This document shows positions 8,219-16,200 of a stretch of 64,000 bases of DNA, one piece after another. Made by a program: the position numbers and the translations under genes. The stretch's first letter is position 1, and every line of letters begins with the position of its first letter. The notes under the pieces were generated by a model that did not search any database, was not told where the DNA came from, and saw only the letters and a list, made by a program, of their open reading frames with translations. The stretch is from Desulfuromonadaceae bacterium (GTDB taxonomy: Bacteria > Desulfobacterota > Desulfuromonadia > Desulfuromonadales > JAHYIW01), in assembly GCA_019429445.1 (NCBI GenBank), contig JAHYIW010000010.1:40729-104728 (forward strand), given 5' to 3'.

Positions 8219-9616
8219 ATGTCTCAGTTACGCGTACGATTTGCCCCCAGTCCAACCGGATATCTTCATATCGGCGGGGCCCGCACGGCCTTGTTCAATT
8301 ATCTGCTCGCCCGTCAGCAGGGGGGTAAGATGATTCTCCGGATTGAGGATACCGATGTTGAGCGTTCGACCCAGGAGTCGGTCGATGCGATCTTGCAGGC
8401 CATGGATTGGCTCGGACTCGATTATGACGAGGGGCCATTTTATCAGTCGGAGCGCTTCGATCATTATCAGGCGAAAGTGCAGCAATTGCTTGATGAGGGG
8501 AAAGCTTACCGTTGTTACTGCACGACCGATGAGTTGACCGTCAAACGCGAGTTGGCGATGAAGCTCGGCCAGAAGCCGAAGTATGACGGTACCTGTCGGG
8601 AGCGTGCCGACCAGCCGGCGGGGCAGCCCTGTGTCATTCGCTTCAAGGCACCACCGGAAGGGGATACCGGTTTTTTTGATCAGATCAAGGGGCCGATCGT
8701 CTTCGACAACGAAGAACTCGATGATTTGATTATCCAGCGCACCGACGGCACGCCGACCTACAACTTTGTGGTGGTGATCGATGATGCCGAGATGGGGATC
8801 ACCCTGGTGATTCGCGGCGATGATCATATCAACAATACCCCGCGCCAGATTCAGCTCTATCAGGCGCTCGGTTATCCGGTGCCGGAATTTGCTCACGTGC
8901 CGATGATTCTCGGCGCCGATAAAGCCCGCTTGTCCAAACGCCACGGTGCCACCTCGGTGATGGCTTACAAGGATGAGGGCTATCTGCCTGAGGCGCTGCT
9001 CAACTATCTGGTACGCCTCGGCTGGTCGCATGGTGATGACGAGATTTTCAGCAAAGCCGAATTGATCAAACTCTTCAGCCTGAAGAGTGTTGGCAAGTCA
9101 GCCGGAGTTTTCAATCCGGAAAAACTGTTGTGGCTCAACAGTCATTACATAAAAACCGGAGATCCGCTTCGACTCGGTGCCATTCTGTGCGAACATCTCA
9201 CTGCGATGGGGATTGATACATCCTTCGGACCAGACCCGGCTGCGGTGGTCAAAACCCTGAAGGAACGTGCCAAAACGATGGTCGAGATGGCCGCGAGTGC
9301 GGCGTTCTATTATCGCCCCGAGTTGGAGTACGACAGTGAGGCGGTGGCCAAATTTTTGACTGCCGAGCAGCAACCGGTGCTTGATCTGTTGCTGCACAAG
9401 CTTGAAGCGTGCAGCGACTGGACCCACGACGGTATTGAAGCGGTTTTCAAGGGGGTGATGGCTGACTGCGGCTTGAAACTCGGGAAGATCGGACCGTCGG
9501 TGCGGGTGGCACTGGCCGGGGGGACAACCAGTCCGGGGATCTACGAGGTTCTCGAAGTACTGGGGAAAGACGAGTCGCTACGCAGGCTTCGGGTCGGAAT
9601 CAATAAAATTGTGTAA
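8219..9616 (+). CDS. gltX: Glutamyl-tRNA synthetase
   Basis: Charges tRNA-Glu with glutamate in the cytoplasm. The 465 residues fit class I bacterial Glu[15 protein letters not shown] at residues ~10-22 is the HIGH motif, and ARLSKRHG near 237-243 is the KMSKS equivalent. CYC near residue 98 and a later CRER resemble the zinc-site cysteines, though the set is incomplete. The C-terminal third is the anticodon-binding helical domain. AGGAGG at 8207-8212 sits 6 bases before the ATG. Confidence 0.97.
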   Translation: MSQLRVRFAPSPTGYLHIGGARTALFNYLLARQQGGKMILRIEDTDVERSTQESVDAILQAMDWLGLDYDEGPFYQSERFDHYQAKVQQLLDEGKAYRCYCTTDELTVKRELAMKLGQKPKYDGTCRERADQPAGQPCVIRFKAPPEGDTGFFDQIKGPIVFDNEELDDLIIQRTDGTPTYNFVVVIDDAEMGITLVIRGDDHINNTPRQIQLYQALGYPVPEFAHVPMILGADKARLSKRHGATSVMAYKDEGYLPEALLNYLVRLGWSHGDDEIFSKAELIKLFSLKSVGKSAGVFNPEKLLWLNSHYIKTGDPLRLGAILCEHLTAMGIDTSFGPDPAAVVKTLKERAKTMVEMAASAAFYYRPELEYDSEAVAKFLTAEQQPVLDLLLHKLEACSDWTHDGIEAVFKGVMADCGLKLGKIGPSVRVALAGGTTSPGIYEVLEVLGKDESLRRLRVGINKIV

Positions 9617-9626
9617 GTTCAGTTAC

Positions 9627-9902
9627 TCAATTGGGGAATTTTTGTTTTTGATGAAGAACTCGGAGGATACGAATCGTGGTTCCATCGACAAAATAGGATA
9701 CAATCATTGAAACTTCAGGAATAATCAGCAATCTGCCTCGGATTCCATCTCGTTGAACGCCCATCAAAGGTTGTTCAATTAAGTTTTTAACTTTGGCTTC
9801 AATGATTTTATCGGTTTTTTCGGCAGCATCGGGGTTGAAATCGTAAAGAAACTCGAAAATTTTTTCACGATCATTTAAGGATTCTTCTTCCCAAAAGATC
9901 AT
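9627..9902 (-). CDS. RelE/ParE-superfamily toxin
   Basis: A 91-residue protein of the RelE/ParE fold. It has the N-terminal helix pair, the G-x-R-x-L-x-I-P-E strand and the closing T-I-R-I-L-R-V-L-H-Q-x-Q strand seen in this family. Whether it is an mRNA interferase (RelE) or a gyrase poison (ParE) is not clear from sequence. Its ATG overlaps the antitoxin stop codon by 4 bases, the usual coupled arrangement. It lies 10 bases from the end of gltX, convergent with it. Confidence 0.85.
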   Translation of the reverse strand: MIFWEEESLNDREKIFEFLYDFNPDAAEKTDKIIEAKVKNLIEQPLMGVQRDGIRGRLLIIPEVSMIVSYFVDGTTIRILRVLHQKQKFPN

Positions 9903-10183
9903 TGGCGCCCTCGATTGCGAACTCTGTCCTTACGGTCAGCCATTTGAGTTTTTGCAGAGTCACTGTCGATGAACACCGCTTTACCAGAATCAAGTTTGTC
10001 GAACGCACGGTTTACTTGTTCGGTAAGCCAGACATCATGAGATAAAGCTTTGCGCTGTTGCTCGGCGAGCTGTTCAGTTAGTTCTCGGCAAGCGTCACTG
10101 AGAGTACGACCTTGGCTTTCAGTCATCTGTTGGGCCAAGCGTTTTGTTTCCTCGTCAACACGAAATTGAATTCTAGTATCCAT
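9899..10183 (-). CDS. RelB/DinJ-type ribbon-helix-helix antitoxin
   Basis: A 94-residue antitoxin. MDTRIQFRVDEETKRLAQQM is the ribbon-helix-helix DNA-binding start, and the acidic/basic C-terminal half should wrap the toxin. The start at 10183 is supported by AGGAG (10190-10194 on the complement) six bases upstream; an earlier in-frame start has none. First gene of the two-gene toxin-antitoxin operon, and probably its autoregulator together with the toxin. Confidence 0.85.
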   Translation of the reverse strand: MDTRIQFRVDEETKRLAQQMTESQGRTLSDACRELTEQLAEQQRKALSHDVWLTEQVNRAFDKLDSGKAVFIDSDSAKTQMADRKDRVRNRGRQ

Positions 10184-10269
10184 GAGTCGCTCCTGAGTTT
10201 GTAGTGCGTACAAATGTTAGCACGAGTATTGATGGAAGGCAATAATACTTATCAGGAATGGGTAAATGT

Positions 10270-11076
10270 CAAAATATCAAGGACGTCCGAAAGCGCCGGT
10301 CAAAACCGGCGAGGTGTAGCGAATGAAAGAGTCGTACGGTGAAGGCGTAGCGAACCACACCGGCCCCGCGTCATGCGTCGATCCGCAAGGAGGCGGCGAA
10401 GCGTTGGCAGGGGTACGTGCAGGCCGAGTATTGAGCCGTGAAATCTTGTAACTTCAGGGTGCCCACGCTTTGGACGTGGTGGAAGGCAACACCGACCGGG
10501 TCGCTAGCGCGAGACACGGTCGGACCCTGCGCGGTCGGAGACCTCGAGCATGTACGGAAACACCTCGCACGGGAACCGGGAGATCCCCTATCCGCCTTTG
10601 CAATGAGGGTTGCGAAGGCCGCAGCGGAAAGTCCAAGGACGTGAGCCGATGATGAACGGATATGGGAAGTCGGACAGCCCCGTAGTACCTGAGAAGTCGC
10701 CGAACAAGGCCCGGCAACGGGCGGCGGAGGAGATGGAGGAAAGGGGGCTGGCCAAGGGGAACCCGCCCGAGAGCAACGCGCCCCGGACACAGTGCCGGAC
10801 CGGCGCGCCCAGCGCCCTCGAACGGGTACGCCAAGCAGCAGGAAAGGATAAGAAGCAGCGGTTCACGGCGCTCTTTCACCACGTTTACGATATCGAGCAA
10901 CTGCGGCGCGCCTATTACGCGGTCAAACGTAACGCCGCCCCAGGGATTGATGGAGAGACATGGCGCCACTACGGCGAGAATCTGGAGGAAAATCTCCAGA
11001 ACCTTACCGAACGGCTGAAACGAGGAGCGTACCGGGCGAAGCCGGTTCTTAGAAGCTACATCCCGAAGGCGGACGG
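10270..11076 (+). mobile_element. 5' part of a group II intron, truncated
   Basis: The stretch upstream of the reverse transcriptase fragment is GC-rich, full of short complementary segments, and ends in the CATGTACGGAAACACC...GGGAGATCCCC type sequence that precedes intron-encoded RTs in many bacterial group II introns. The left boundary is approximate, since I could not fix a GUGYG 5' splice site. The element stops abruptly at ~11076, where IS200 sequence begins, so RNA domains V and VI and the rest of the protein are gone. It should not be able to splice or move. Confidence 0.75.
10649..11076 (+). pseudogene. ltrA: Group II intron reverse transcriptase/maturase, N-terminal fragment
   Basis: About 142 residues align with the start of LtrA-type proteins. 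FTALFHHVYDIEQLRRAYYAVKR followed by NAAPGIDGETW is the RT0/RT1 region, and RGAYRAKPVLRSYIPKADG leads into RT2. The sequence breaks exactly where RQRPLGI would be expected. The YADD catalytic motif, thumb and DNA-binding parts are missing. The open frame continues a few codons into the IS200 sequence and stops at 11155. Confidence 0.85.
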
Positions 11077-11337
11077 TCACGTCTGCCCTTTTAACCGCCC
11101 AAGAAAGTTCGAGATCGATACCTTGGGCGGAATCATCACGATCAGATGGACATGATCGGGCTGAACATTCAACTCCACGACTTCACACCCGGCATAACCA
11201 CATATCGCATGAATACCTGATTCAACGGCCTCTTTCACTTTCCCTTGCAAAATCCGAAACCGGTACTTTGGGACCCAAACAATGTGATACGGGCAGTGCC
11301 ATATCGAGTGTGATAACTTACGAAATCGGCTGCTCAC
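11077..11337 (-). pseudogene. tnpA: IS200-type transposase TnpA, truncated
   Basis: Y1 HUH single-strand transposase, N-terminal 86 residues. The GTG start at 11337 has a good AGGAGG upstream. KLSHSIWHCPYHIVWVPKYR and the HUH motif in VQPDHVHLIVM are intact. The chain ends at GRLKGQT because a TGA comes from the joined intron sequence. The catalytic tyrosine, which lies ~60 residues further on in full-length TnpA, is lost, so this copy is inactive. Confidence 0.88.
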
Positions 11338-11470
11338 TGTTTCCTCCTTTCTTTTCGAAGTTGCGGCACAACTCGAAAGAAAGAATAACAGTGAGCGGCT
11401 TTCAGCCATACCCATCCGGGACCGGCGTAGCCAGTCCACATCACCACACCGACAGGGTGTGGGTTTCTAC
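11077..11470 (-). mobile_element. IS200/IS605-family remnant
   Basis: Contains the promoter-proximal end of an IS200-type element. A hairpin CCACACC/GGTGTGG (11444-11462, loop GACAG) fits the subterminal hairpin recognised by TnpA. A second imperfect stem just upstream of tnpA (TTCGA-AGTTG ... CAACT-CGAA) resembles the one that hides the tnpA start in IS200. The opposite end is missing because the element is fused to the group II intron at ~11077. Confidence 0.75.
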
Positions 11471-11800
11471 TTCAAACTAAAAGAGTCAGCAATCGATATT
11501 ATTGAAAAAGAGCCGAATAAAAAGCTTATAAGTGCAAGTGATTATAAAATAACAACCAACATAGTTACAAAGGACGATCTAGTAACAGTAAGTGGAAGGA
11601 TAGGCTCAGGGCCAAAATGCAGGAATTTAAAATTGAAGATATATGCTCGAAGTAATACAGGCGGGATCGTAAACATCGTAGATACGGTAGACTTTTCTAG
11701 GGGGTTTGGAAATTCTATCTTTGAGGGAAGCGATACATCTTCAAAGGCGAAAGACGCGAACTGGTTTATCAGTAATATATTTGTAACGTGCAGGGATTAA
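11459..11800 (+). pseudogene. Orphan C-terminal fragment of unknown protein
   Basis: The open frame gives 113 residues, but its first ~8 codons lie in the IS200 end, so the native N-terminus is probably lost. The remaining ~100 residues are much more AT-rich than the neighbours and look like a beta-rich domain (VTVSGRIGSGPKCRNLKLKIY ... FISNIFVTC). I do not recognise it. A good intrinsic terminator follows directly, which supports its having been the end of a real gene. Likely foreign DNA split by the IS. Confidence 0.5.
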
Positions 11801-11808
11801 CTGAAACC

Positions 11809-11849
11809 TGAGCGGTTCACTTCTAACGAGGTGAGCTGTTTTTTTTTGC
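11809..11849 (+). terminator. Intrinsic terminator after the orphan fragment
   Basis: GAGCGGTTCACTTC pairs with GAGGTGAGCTG (one G-U pair, small bulge), followed by a run of nine T's. Confidence 0.75.
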
Positions 11850-11934
11850 TGAGTTTTGGGGAGTAAACAGCACAAAAAACACGTCAAAAAAAATACTTGT
11901 ATTTCAACTTGTATTTCGCAGCAATTCCAGACAA

Positions 11935-11972
11935 GAAAAAAGGCACCTAGAATTCCTCTAAGTGCCTGTTTT
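11935..11972 (-). terminator. Terminator of tRNA-Val
   Basis: AGGCACCTAGA (11941-11951) pairs with TCTAAGTGCCT (11957-11967). On the minus strand six T's follow, placed just downstream of the tRNA; on the plus strand GTTTTT follows, so it may work both ways. Between this and the previous terminator lies an 11-base direct repeat (ACTTGTATTTC twice) with no other feature. Confidence 0.75.
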
Positions 11973-11976
11973 TACT

Positions 11977-12051
11977 TGGTGGGCGATACTGGGATTGAAC
12001 CAGTGACCCTCCGCGTGTGAGGCGGATGCTCTCCCGCTGAGCTAATCGCCC
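11977..12051 (-). tRNA. tRNA-Val(CAC)
   Basis: Minus strand GGGCGAT ... ATCGCCC acceptor, D-stem GCTC/GAGC, anticodon stem TCCGC/GCGGA with loop CTCACAC giving anticodon CAC, and the TTCAATC T-loop. CCA is encoded (11977-11979). It reads GUG codons. Its 3' end faces the accessory patch at 9.6-11.8 kb, a usual site for integration. Confidence 0.95.
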
Positions 12052-12114
12052 AAGAGTTGTGTTTTATATCAATTCAGGGCTGCGCTGTCAATCGAAATTG
12101 CCGCGTCATCGAAG

Positions 12115-12657
12115 CTACGATTCAATCCCTTTGCGCGCAACCTGCCCCGCGTGGAAGTAATGCTTTACCTCGCGCATTTCAGTTACCAGATCCGCCATAG
12201 CGACAATCTCCTCAGGTGCATTCCGCCCGGTTAATACCAGTTCGACATGTGCCGGACGGGAAGCGATCAGTGCGCAAATGTCACTGATCGGCACCAGACC
12301 GAAATCGGCGATACAATTCAGTTCATCCAGAATCACCAGATCAAAGTCACCAGACGTGACCACCTGCTGTGCTTCGGCAAAACCGGCCTCGGCGGCAGCA
12401 ACATCGTCTGCCGAGGGCGTGTCACGCGCCACAAAGTTTTTACGTCCGACCTGTTTGATGGTCAACCAGGGTGACAACCTCCGCGCGGCCTCCAGTTCGC
12501 CGTAAACCGTGCTGCCCTTCATAAACTGGAGAATACAAACCTTGAAATCGTGACCAACGGCACGTAGAGCAAGCCCGAGCGACGCTGTCGTCTTCCCCTT
12601 CCCCTCTCCGGTATAGACCTGTACGCGCCCCTGTTTGAGCTTCTTGTGCATCATCAT
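12115..12657 (-). CDS. cobO: Cob(I)yrinic acid a,c-diamide adenosyltransferase
   Basis: CobA/CobO/BtuR-type corrinoid adenosyltransferase (180 residues) that attaches the adenosyl group to reduced cobalt, making or salvaging adenosylcobalamin. VYTGEGKGKTTASLG near residue 14 is the P-loop, VILDELNCIADFG the Walker B-like DELN motif, and LVLTGRNAPEEI the family's C-terminal signature. Three methionines in a row make the start ambiguous by 6 bases. No other cobalamin gene is nearby. Confidence 0.93.
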   Translation of the reverse strand: MMMHKKLKQGRVQVYTGEGKGKTTASLGLALRAVGHDFKVCILQFMKGSTVYGELEAARRLSPWLTIKQVGRKNFVARDTPSADDVAAAEAGFAEAQQVVTSGDFDLVILDELNCIADFGLVPISDICALIASRPAHVELVLTGRNAPEEIVAMADLVTEMREVKHYFHAGQVARKGIES

Positions 12658-12685
12658 TCGGAAGCTTTCTCAAAAACGTAAGGTG

Positions 12686-13393
12686 TTAATTGGTGGCTTT
12701 TTTTACGTACTCTTCAACCATCCGGCGACAAATCGAGTCAAGGTTCTGAAACTCGATGCCAAACCCCTGCGGGAGACTGTTGTTGGTGCGTGGAAATCCT
12801 TGATTAACCCAGGCGATACGCCCTCGTGCCTGGATTTTATGTGAACTGATCGTCGGCAGCAGAAATGACAGATAGACATGATCTTCCTGCTTCAGTGCTT
12901 CGCGACATTCAACGTAGATGCCATTTTTGCTCAGATCATGCGACACCCCCTGACGATCAAGCCCATTGATTCGAAACTCGACGGTCGTGCGGCAGGAAAC
13001 CCTTTTATCACGCCGTTCGACATGATAGAGAAATTTACGTCCGACGTCCAGAAAGAGCTTGCGATCGACGGGCTTGACCAGCGCGTCATCGCAGCCACAA
13101 CGCATTACCGACTCACGCGTGACGCCCCCCGTTTCAGTAAAAACCATCACTATCGGAATATTGCTCAGCAATGGATCCTGTTTGATCTTGTGACACGCTT
13201 CCATTCCGTCCATGACCGGCATCTGCACATCCATGTAGATCAGGTCAGGAAGAACGCGACGGGCCGTTTCGATGGCGATCTGGCCATTTTTGGCAATCCG
13301 GATGTCGGCCTGCGTCTTACTCAGATAATCTTTTTCCATTTCCAGAAAAAAATCGAGATCATCGACCAGCAGAATTATCGGTTTGGTTGTCAT
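12686..13393 (-). CDS. Response regulator with PilZ domain (REC-PilZ)
   Basis: A 235-residue fusion. Residues 1-120 are a receiver domain: LLVDDLDFF acidic pocket, phospho-acceptor aspartate in YMDVQMPVMDG, and the lysine in LVKPVD. Residues ~130-230 are a PilZ domain with the cyclic-di-GMP motifs RRDKR and DLSKNG. It should join phosphorelay input to c-di-GMP output, for example on motility or polysaccharide, in the cytoplasm. No kinase is adjacent. A 28-base gap separates it from cobO on the same strand. Confidence 0.9.
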   Translation of the reverse strand: MTTKPIILLVDDLDFFLEMEKDYLSKTQADIRIAKNGQIAIETARRVLPDLIYMDVQMPVMDGMEACHKIKQDPLLSNIPIVMVFTETGGVTRESVMRCGCDDALVKPVDRKLFLDVGRKFLYHVERRDKRVSCRTTVEFRINGLDRQGVSHDLSKNGIYVECREALKQEDHVYLSFLLPTISSHKIQARGRIAWVNQGFPRTNNSLPQGFGIEFQNLDSICRRMVEEYVKKATN

Positions 13394-13476
13394 TTGTTTA
13401 TTATCCGTCTTGACTTAATGTCGGCGCAATGCACATTAGTGTGCCAGGGAGAGCGTCATATTCCATCAATAAAAGT

Positions 13477-14019
13477 TCAATTTTCGGCTGTGGCAGGATC
13501 GAACCGGTTGTGGTGTAGCTGTTTCCACGGCAGTGTTTCCGCTGCATGCCCCGCGGAGCGCTCTGCCGGATGACCGATGCCGATAACGCAATCAACACGA
13601 TAACGCGGGGGCAGCCCCAGCAATTGCTTGATATATTCCTCGGCAGTGCGTCCGTCACCATGCGGACGCAGACGCATCTGCGCCCAGCAACTGCCAAGAC
13701 CGAGTGATTCTGCGGTCAGCTGGAGAATAATGGCAGCGATGCTGCTATCTTCAATCCAGACATCACATTTATCGGGATCCGCGCAAACGACAACCGCCAA
13801 CGGAGCAGCGGCAAGAAACAACGAACCATGCTCTTTCGCGGCGCCCAACTGCACCAACAGCTCAGGGTCATCGACGATAACAAATTCCCAGGGACGTTTG
13901 CCACGCGATGACGGCGACCGCAACACCGCTTCACGCAAAATCTCGATATCGGCGGCGGCAACCGGCGTTGATAAAAATTGACGAACACTGCGACGCAAAC
14001 GCAACAACGGAAGTAACAT
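13477..14019 (-). CDS. Nitroreductase-family FMN oxidoreductase
   Basis: A 180-residue nitroreductase fold protein. RRSVRQF near the start is the FMN phosphate-binding motif, SSRGKRPWEFVIV the second FMN segment, and LGLGSCWAQM the GxGxCW-like strand-turn near the flavin. Family members reduce nitro groups, quinones or similar with NAD(P)H; the real substrate cannot be told. It has its own small intergenic regions on both sides. Confidence 0.85.
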   Translation of the reverse strand: MLLPLLRLRRSVRQFLSTPVAAADIEILREAVLRSPSSRGKRPWEFVIVDDPELLVQLGAAKEHGSLFLAAAPLAVVVCADPDKCDVWIEDSSIAAIILQLTAESLGLGSCWAQMRLRPHGDGRTAEEYIKQLLGLPPRYRVDCVIGIGHPAERSAGHAAETLPWKQLHHNRFDPATAEN

Positions 14020-14142
14020 CGGGAAGCCCCTGACTGGAATGGAAATAGAATAATAGAAGTTGTTATCGGCGGCAAATTATCGACAGCGATGCAATACCAC
14101 ACGCAAGAATGTTCATCAAGCGCATCGTCTTCGAACGAAACC

Positions 14143-14559
14143 TCAATTTGATGGTGCCGCGCGGTCTGTAGCGATCGCCAGCTTGCCGAATCCGGAAAGT
14201 TTGGCCAAATCCATCAATTGAACGACACGTCCATGCAACGCCTCTTTGTCGGCAACCAGAACGAAGGTCATCTGCTTCAACTCTTCTCGGCCTTTTCGGG
14301 CAAAAATTTCCGTCAACGATGCCAACGAGCGTTGTTGCTCCTGATAAAATATTTCGGCGTCTTTATTGAGATAAACCTTTAATTCACGGGCCTCACGTTC
14401 TTCGACCCGCGAAGACGATTCGGGTAAACGAATCGAAAGGCCAGGCGTTTCGACAAATGTTGTGGAAATCATGAAAAAAATCAGTAACAGGAAGACCACG
14501 TCGATCATTGGCGTCAGTTCAACCCGTGGTTCCTCTCGTTGATTACGCCGCCAGGACAT
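14143..14559 (-). CDS. exbD: ExbD/TolR-family proton-channel subunit
   Basis: A 138-residue inner-membrane protein. A short cytoplasmic start is followed by VELTPMIDVVFLLLIFFMIST, the single membrane helix with the proton-carrying aspartate, then a periplasmic domain. The start at 14559 follows the exbB stop by one base and uses a GGAG inside the end of exbB. An upstream in-frame extension to 14610 lies inside exbB and is unlikely. With ExbB it powers TonB or Tol; the only TonB in the window is at 50.3 kb. Confidence 0.9.
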   Translation of the reverse strand: MSWRRNQREEPRVELTPMIDVVFLLLIFFMISTTFVETPGLSIRLPESSSRVEEREARELKVYLNKDAEIFYQEQQRSLASLTEIFARKGREELKQMTFVLVADKEALHGRVVQLMDLAKLSGFGKLAIATDRAAPSN

Positions 14560-14560
14560 A

Positions 14561-15160
14561 TTACTTCTCCAACAGATCGACCAGGTGCAGGGAGCGAACC
14601 TCGACCTCAAGGGCGAGACGATCCGCTCGACTGCTCAGATATTTATGAAGAAGCAACGTCGGGATTGCCACGGCCAACCCCGAGGCGGTGGTAATCAGAG
14701 CTTCCGAGATCCCTCCTCCAAGGGTTGCGGGGGTTCCGACACCGGCGGTCGCAATCACATTAAATGCCCGGATCATTCCCAGAACGGTCCCCAGCAGACC
14801 GAGCAACGGTGCCAGTGCGGCGATCGTACCCATTAACCCCAGATAGCGTTCCAACGGTGCCAGTTCGCGCGAGCCGATCTCCTCGACCACGGTTTTGATG
14901 CGCGCCCGCTCCTGGCCGGCACAACGTAACGCGGCCAGATATATCCGGCTCAGGGGCGATCCGACCCGACGGCAAACCACTTCGGCATCATTGATCCGTC
15001 CGTCGCGCGCCAGCCCTTCAACCTCCGCCACCAGCGTAGTATCATCGCGGCGAAATCGATAATAAAACCAGAGTCGCTCAAAAAAAAGCGCCAGCGATAA
15101 TACCGAGCAAAAAAGTATCGGCCACATCAGTGGCCCGCCCTTGAGTACAATTTCCCACAT
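14561..15160 (-). CDS. exbB: ExbB/TolQ/MotA-family proton-channel subunit
   Basis: A 199-residue protein with three membrane helices: one at the N-terminus (~10-30) and two in the conserved C-terminal MotA/TolQ/ExbB domain. That domain reads LGLMGTIAALAPLLGLLGTVLGMI then GGGISEALITTASGLAVAIP. It forms the pentameric ring around ExbD and converts proton flow into force on TonB or TolA. First gene of a tight two-gene operon. Confidence 0.92.
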   Translation of the reverse strand: MWEIVLKGGPLMWPILFCSVLSLALFFERLWFYYRFRRDDTTLVAEVEGLARDGRINDAEVVCRRVGSPLSRIYLAALRCAGQERARIKTVVEEIGSRELAPLERYLGLMGTIAALAPLLGLLGTVLGMIRAFNVIATAGVGTPATLGGGISEALITTASGLAVAIPTLLLHKYLSSRADRLALEVEVRSLHLVDLLEK

Positions 15161-15206
15161 TCTTAATTATTCCGTTCCATGGAGTTGTCAAGGTGCAGCA
15201 ATTCGC

Positions 15207-15698
15207 CTAATCCAGACGGATAATTTCGCCGGAAATAGTTTCCTCGACACGCAAAATTCCTACTGAATGGCAGGGAGCCGTCCGCCGCTCGGTCGCGCTT
15301 CCCGGATTGAACAGGAACAAATTTTGTTGCTGCCGACAACAGGGGTAGTGCGTATGCCCGTAAACCAGACAATCAATGTTATCTCCGGAAAAGGCTTGAA
15401 TCAATCGCCGTTCGAGACCGGCACTGGCTCCCCAGCCATGCATCAAACCGATACGAAAACTCGCGACGGTCACAATTTTTTTCTGCTCAAACCCGGCAGA
15501 AGCCGAATCCATATTACCACGCACGGCATAAACAGGCACATGATCGAACATCAACAGGATATCCGGATCGACCATATCTCCGGCGTGAAAAAGCATATCA
15601 ATGCCCTGCAATGGTCCGGTGGCGAGGTGATCAAGAAAATCGGTTGCGTTCTTCAGTTTCTGGATGTGCGTATCAGCGATGACGCCAATTTTAATCAT
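15207..15698 (-). CDS. YfcE/MJ0936-family metallophosphoesterase
   Basis: A 163-residue small calcineurin-like phosphodiesterase. It has the metal-binding set D-x-H (IADTH), GD (FHAGDMVD), GN (VRGNMD), H (LMHGW) and GHTH (VYGHTHYP). Such proteins hydrolyse phosphodiesters in vitro with Mn or Ni; the biological substrate is unknown. The ATG at 15698 matches the family start MIKIGVIADTH and has AGGA upstream; an earlier in-frame start adds 22 unlikely residues. Confidence 0.88.
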   Translation of the reverse strand: MIKIGVIADTHIQKLKNATDFLDHLATGPLQGIDMLFHAGDMVDPDILLMFDHVPVYAVRGNMDSASAGFEQKKIVTVASFRIGLMHGWGASAGLERRLIQAFSGDNIDCLVYGHTHYPCCRQQQNLFLFNPGSATERRTAPCHSVGILRVEETISGEIIRLD

Positions 15699-15832
15699 CC
15701 CCGGCTGTCCTTTATCCAAAGTTGCGTCGATCCTCAAACAATTATCAAACCCACCCCTGTTCAAGGCCCAATGTTCAGTACCCCAATGTTTTACCTAGCG
15801 AAGCAGACACTGTCAAACGATTTGATTTATTA

Positions 15833-16070
15833 ATGGCTTGCTCGCTGGTCAAATTTCAACATTAATGGTTGTTTTTGGCCACAATATAACCTTGTTACCT
15901 TAAAGCCGGAAACACTAATTCGCAATAATTACCATTTCGTACATAAAAATTTGCCTGTTCATGTCAATATCTTGATAAACAAGATCTTTTTTTAATTTTG
16001 GCTTAAGCATTGCTATAATCAAAATATATTTTATTATCGTTAAAAAAAGACAGCACGCAACTGAAACATC
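15833..16070. other. AT-rich intergenic stretch upstream of maeB
   Basis: About 240 bases far richer in A+T than the flanking genes, with no convincing coding frame (a 64-codon minus-strand frame has no ribosome binding site or familiar sequence). It may help the maeB promoter as a curved or UP-like region. I see no repeat or RNA fold that I recognise. Confidence 0.4.
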
Positions 16071-16099
16071 TTGACACTCGGTGGAGGCAGGACTATAAA
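16071..16099 (+). promoter_or_regulatory. Sigma-70 promoter of maeB
   Basis: TTGACA (16071-16076), a 17-base spacer and TATAAA (16094-16099): perfect -35 and near-perfect -10. It predicts a leader of ~95 bases before the maeB ATG. Confidence 0.75.
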
Positions 16100-16200
16100 T
16101 TATCTTCATTTTTGCTAAAAAATTTCACTGAAACTTAATTTTTTTTGCAGCACAGTCGCAGCATGACCATCGCCAAAAACCGGAATAGAGAGGATAAAAA

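Noticed and set aside
15915..16109. 64-codon minus-strand frame in the AT-rich maeB upstream region
   Set aside because: No ribosome binding site, no recognisable sequence, and it covers the maeB promoter; AT-rich random frame is more likely.
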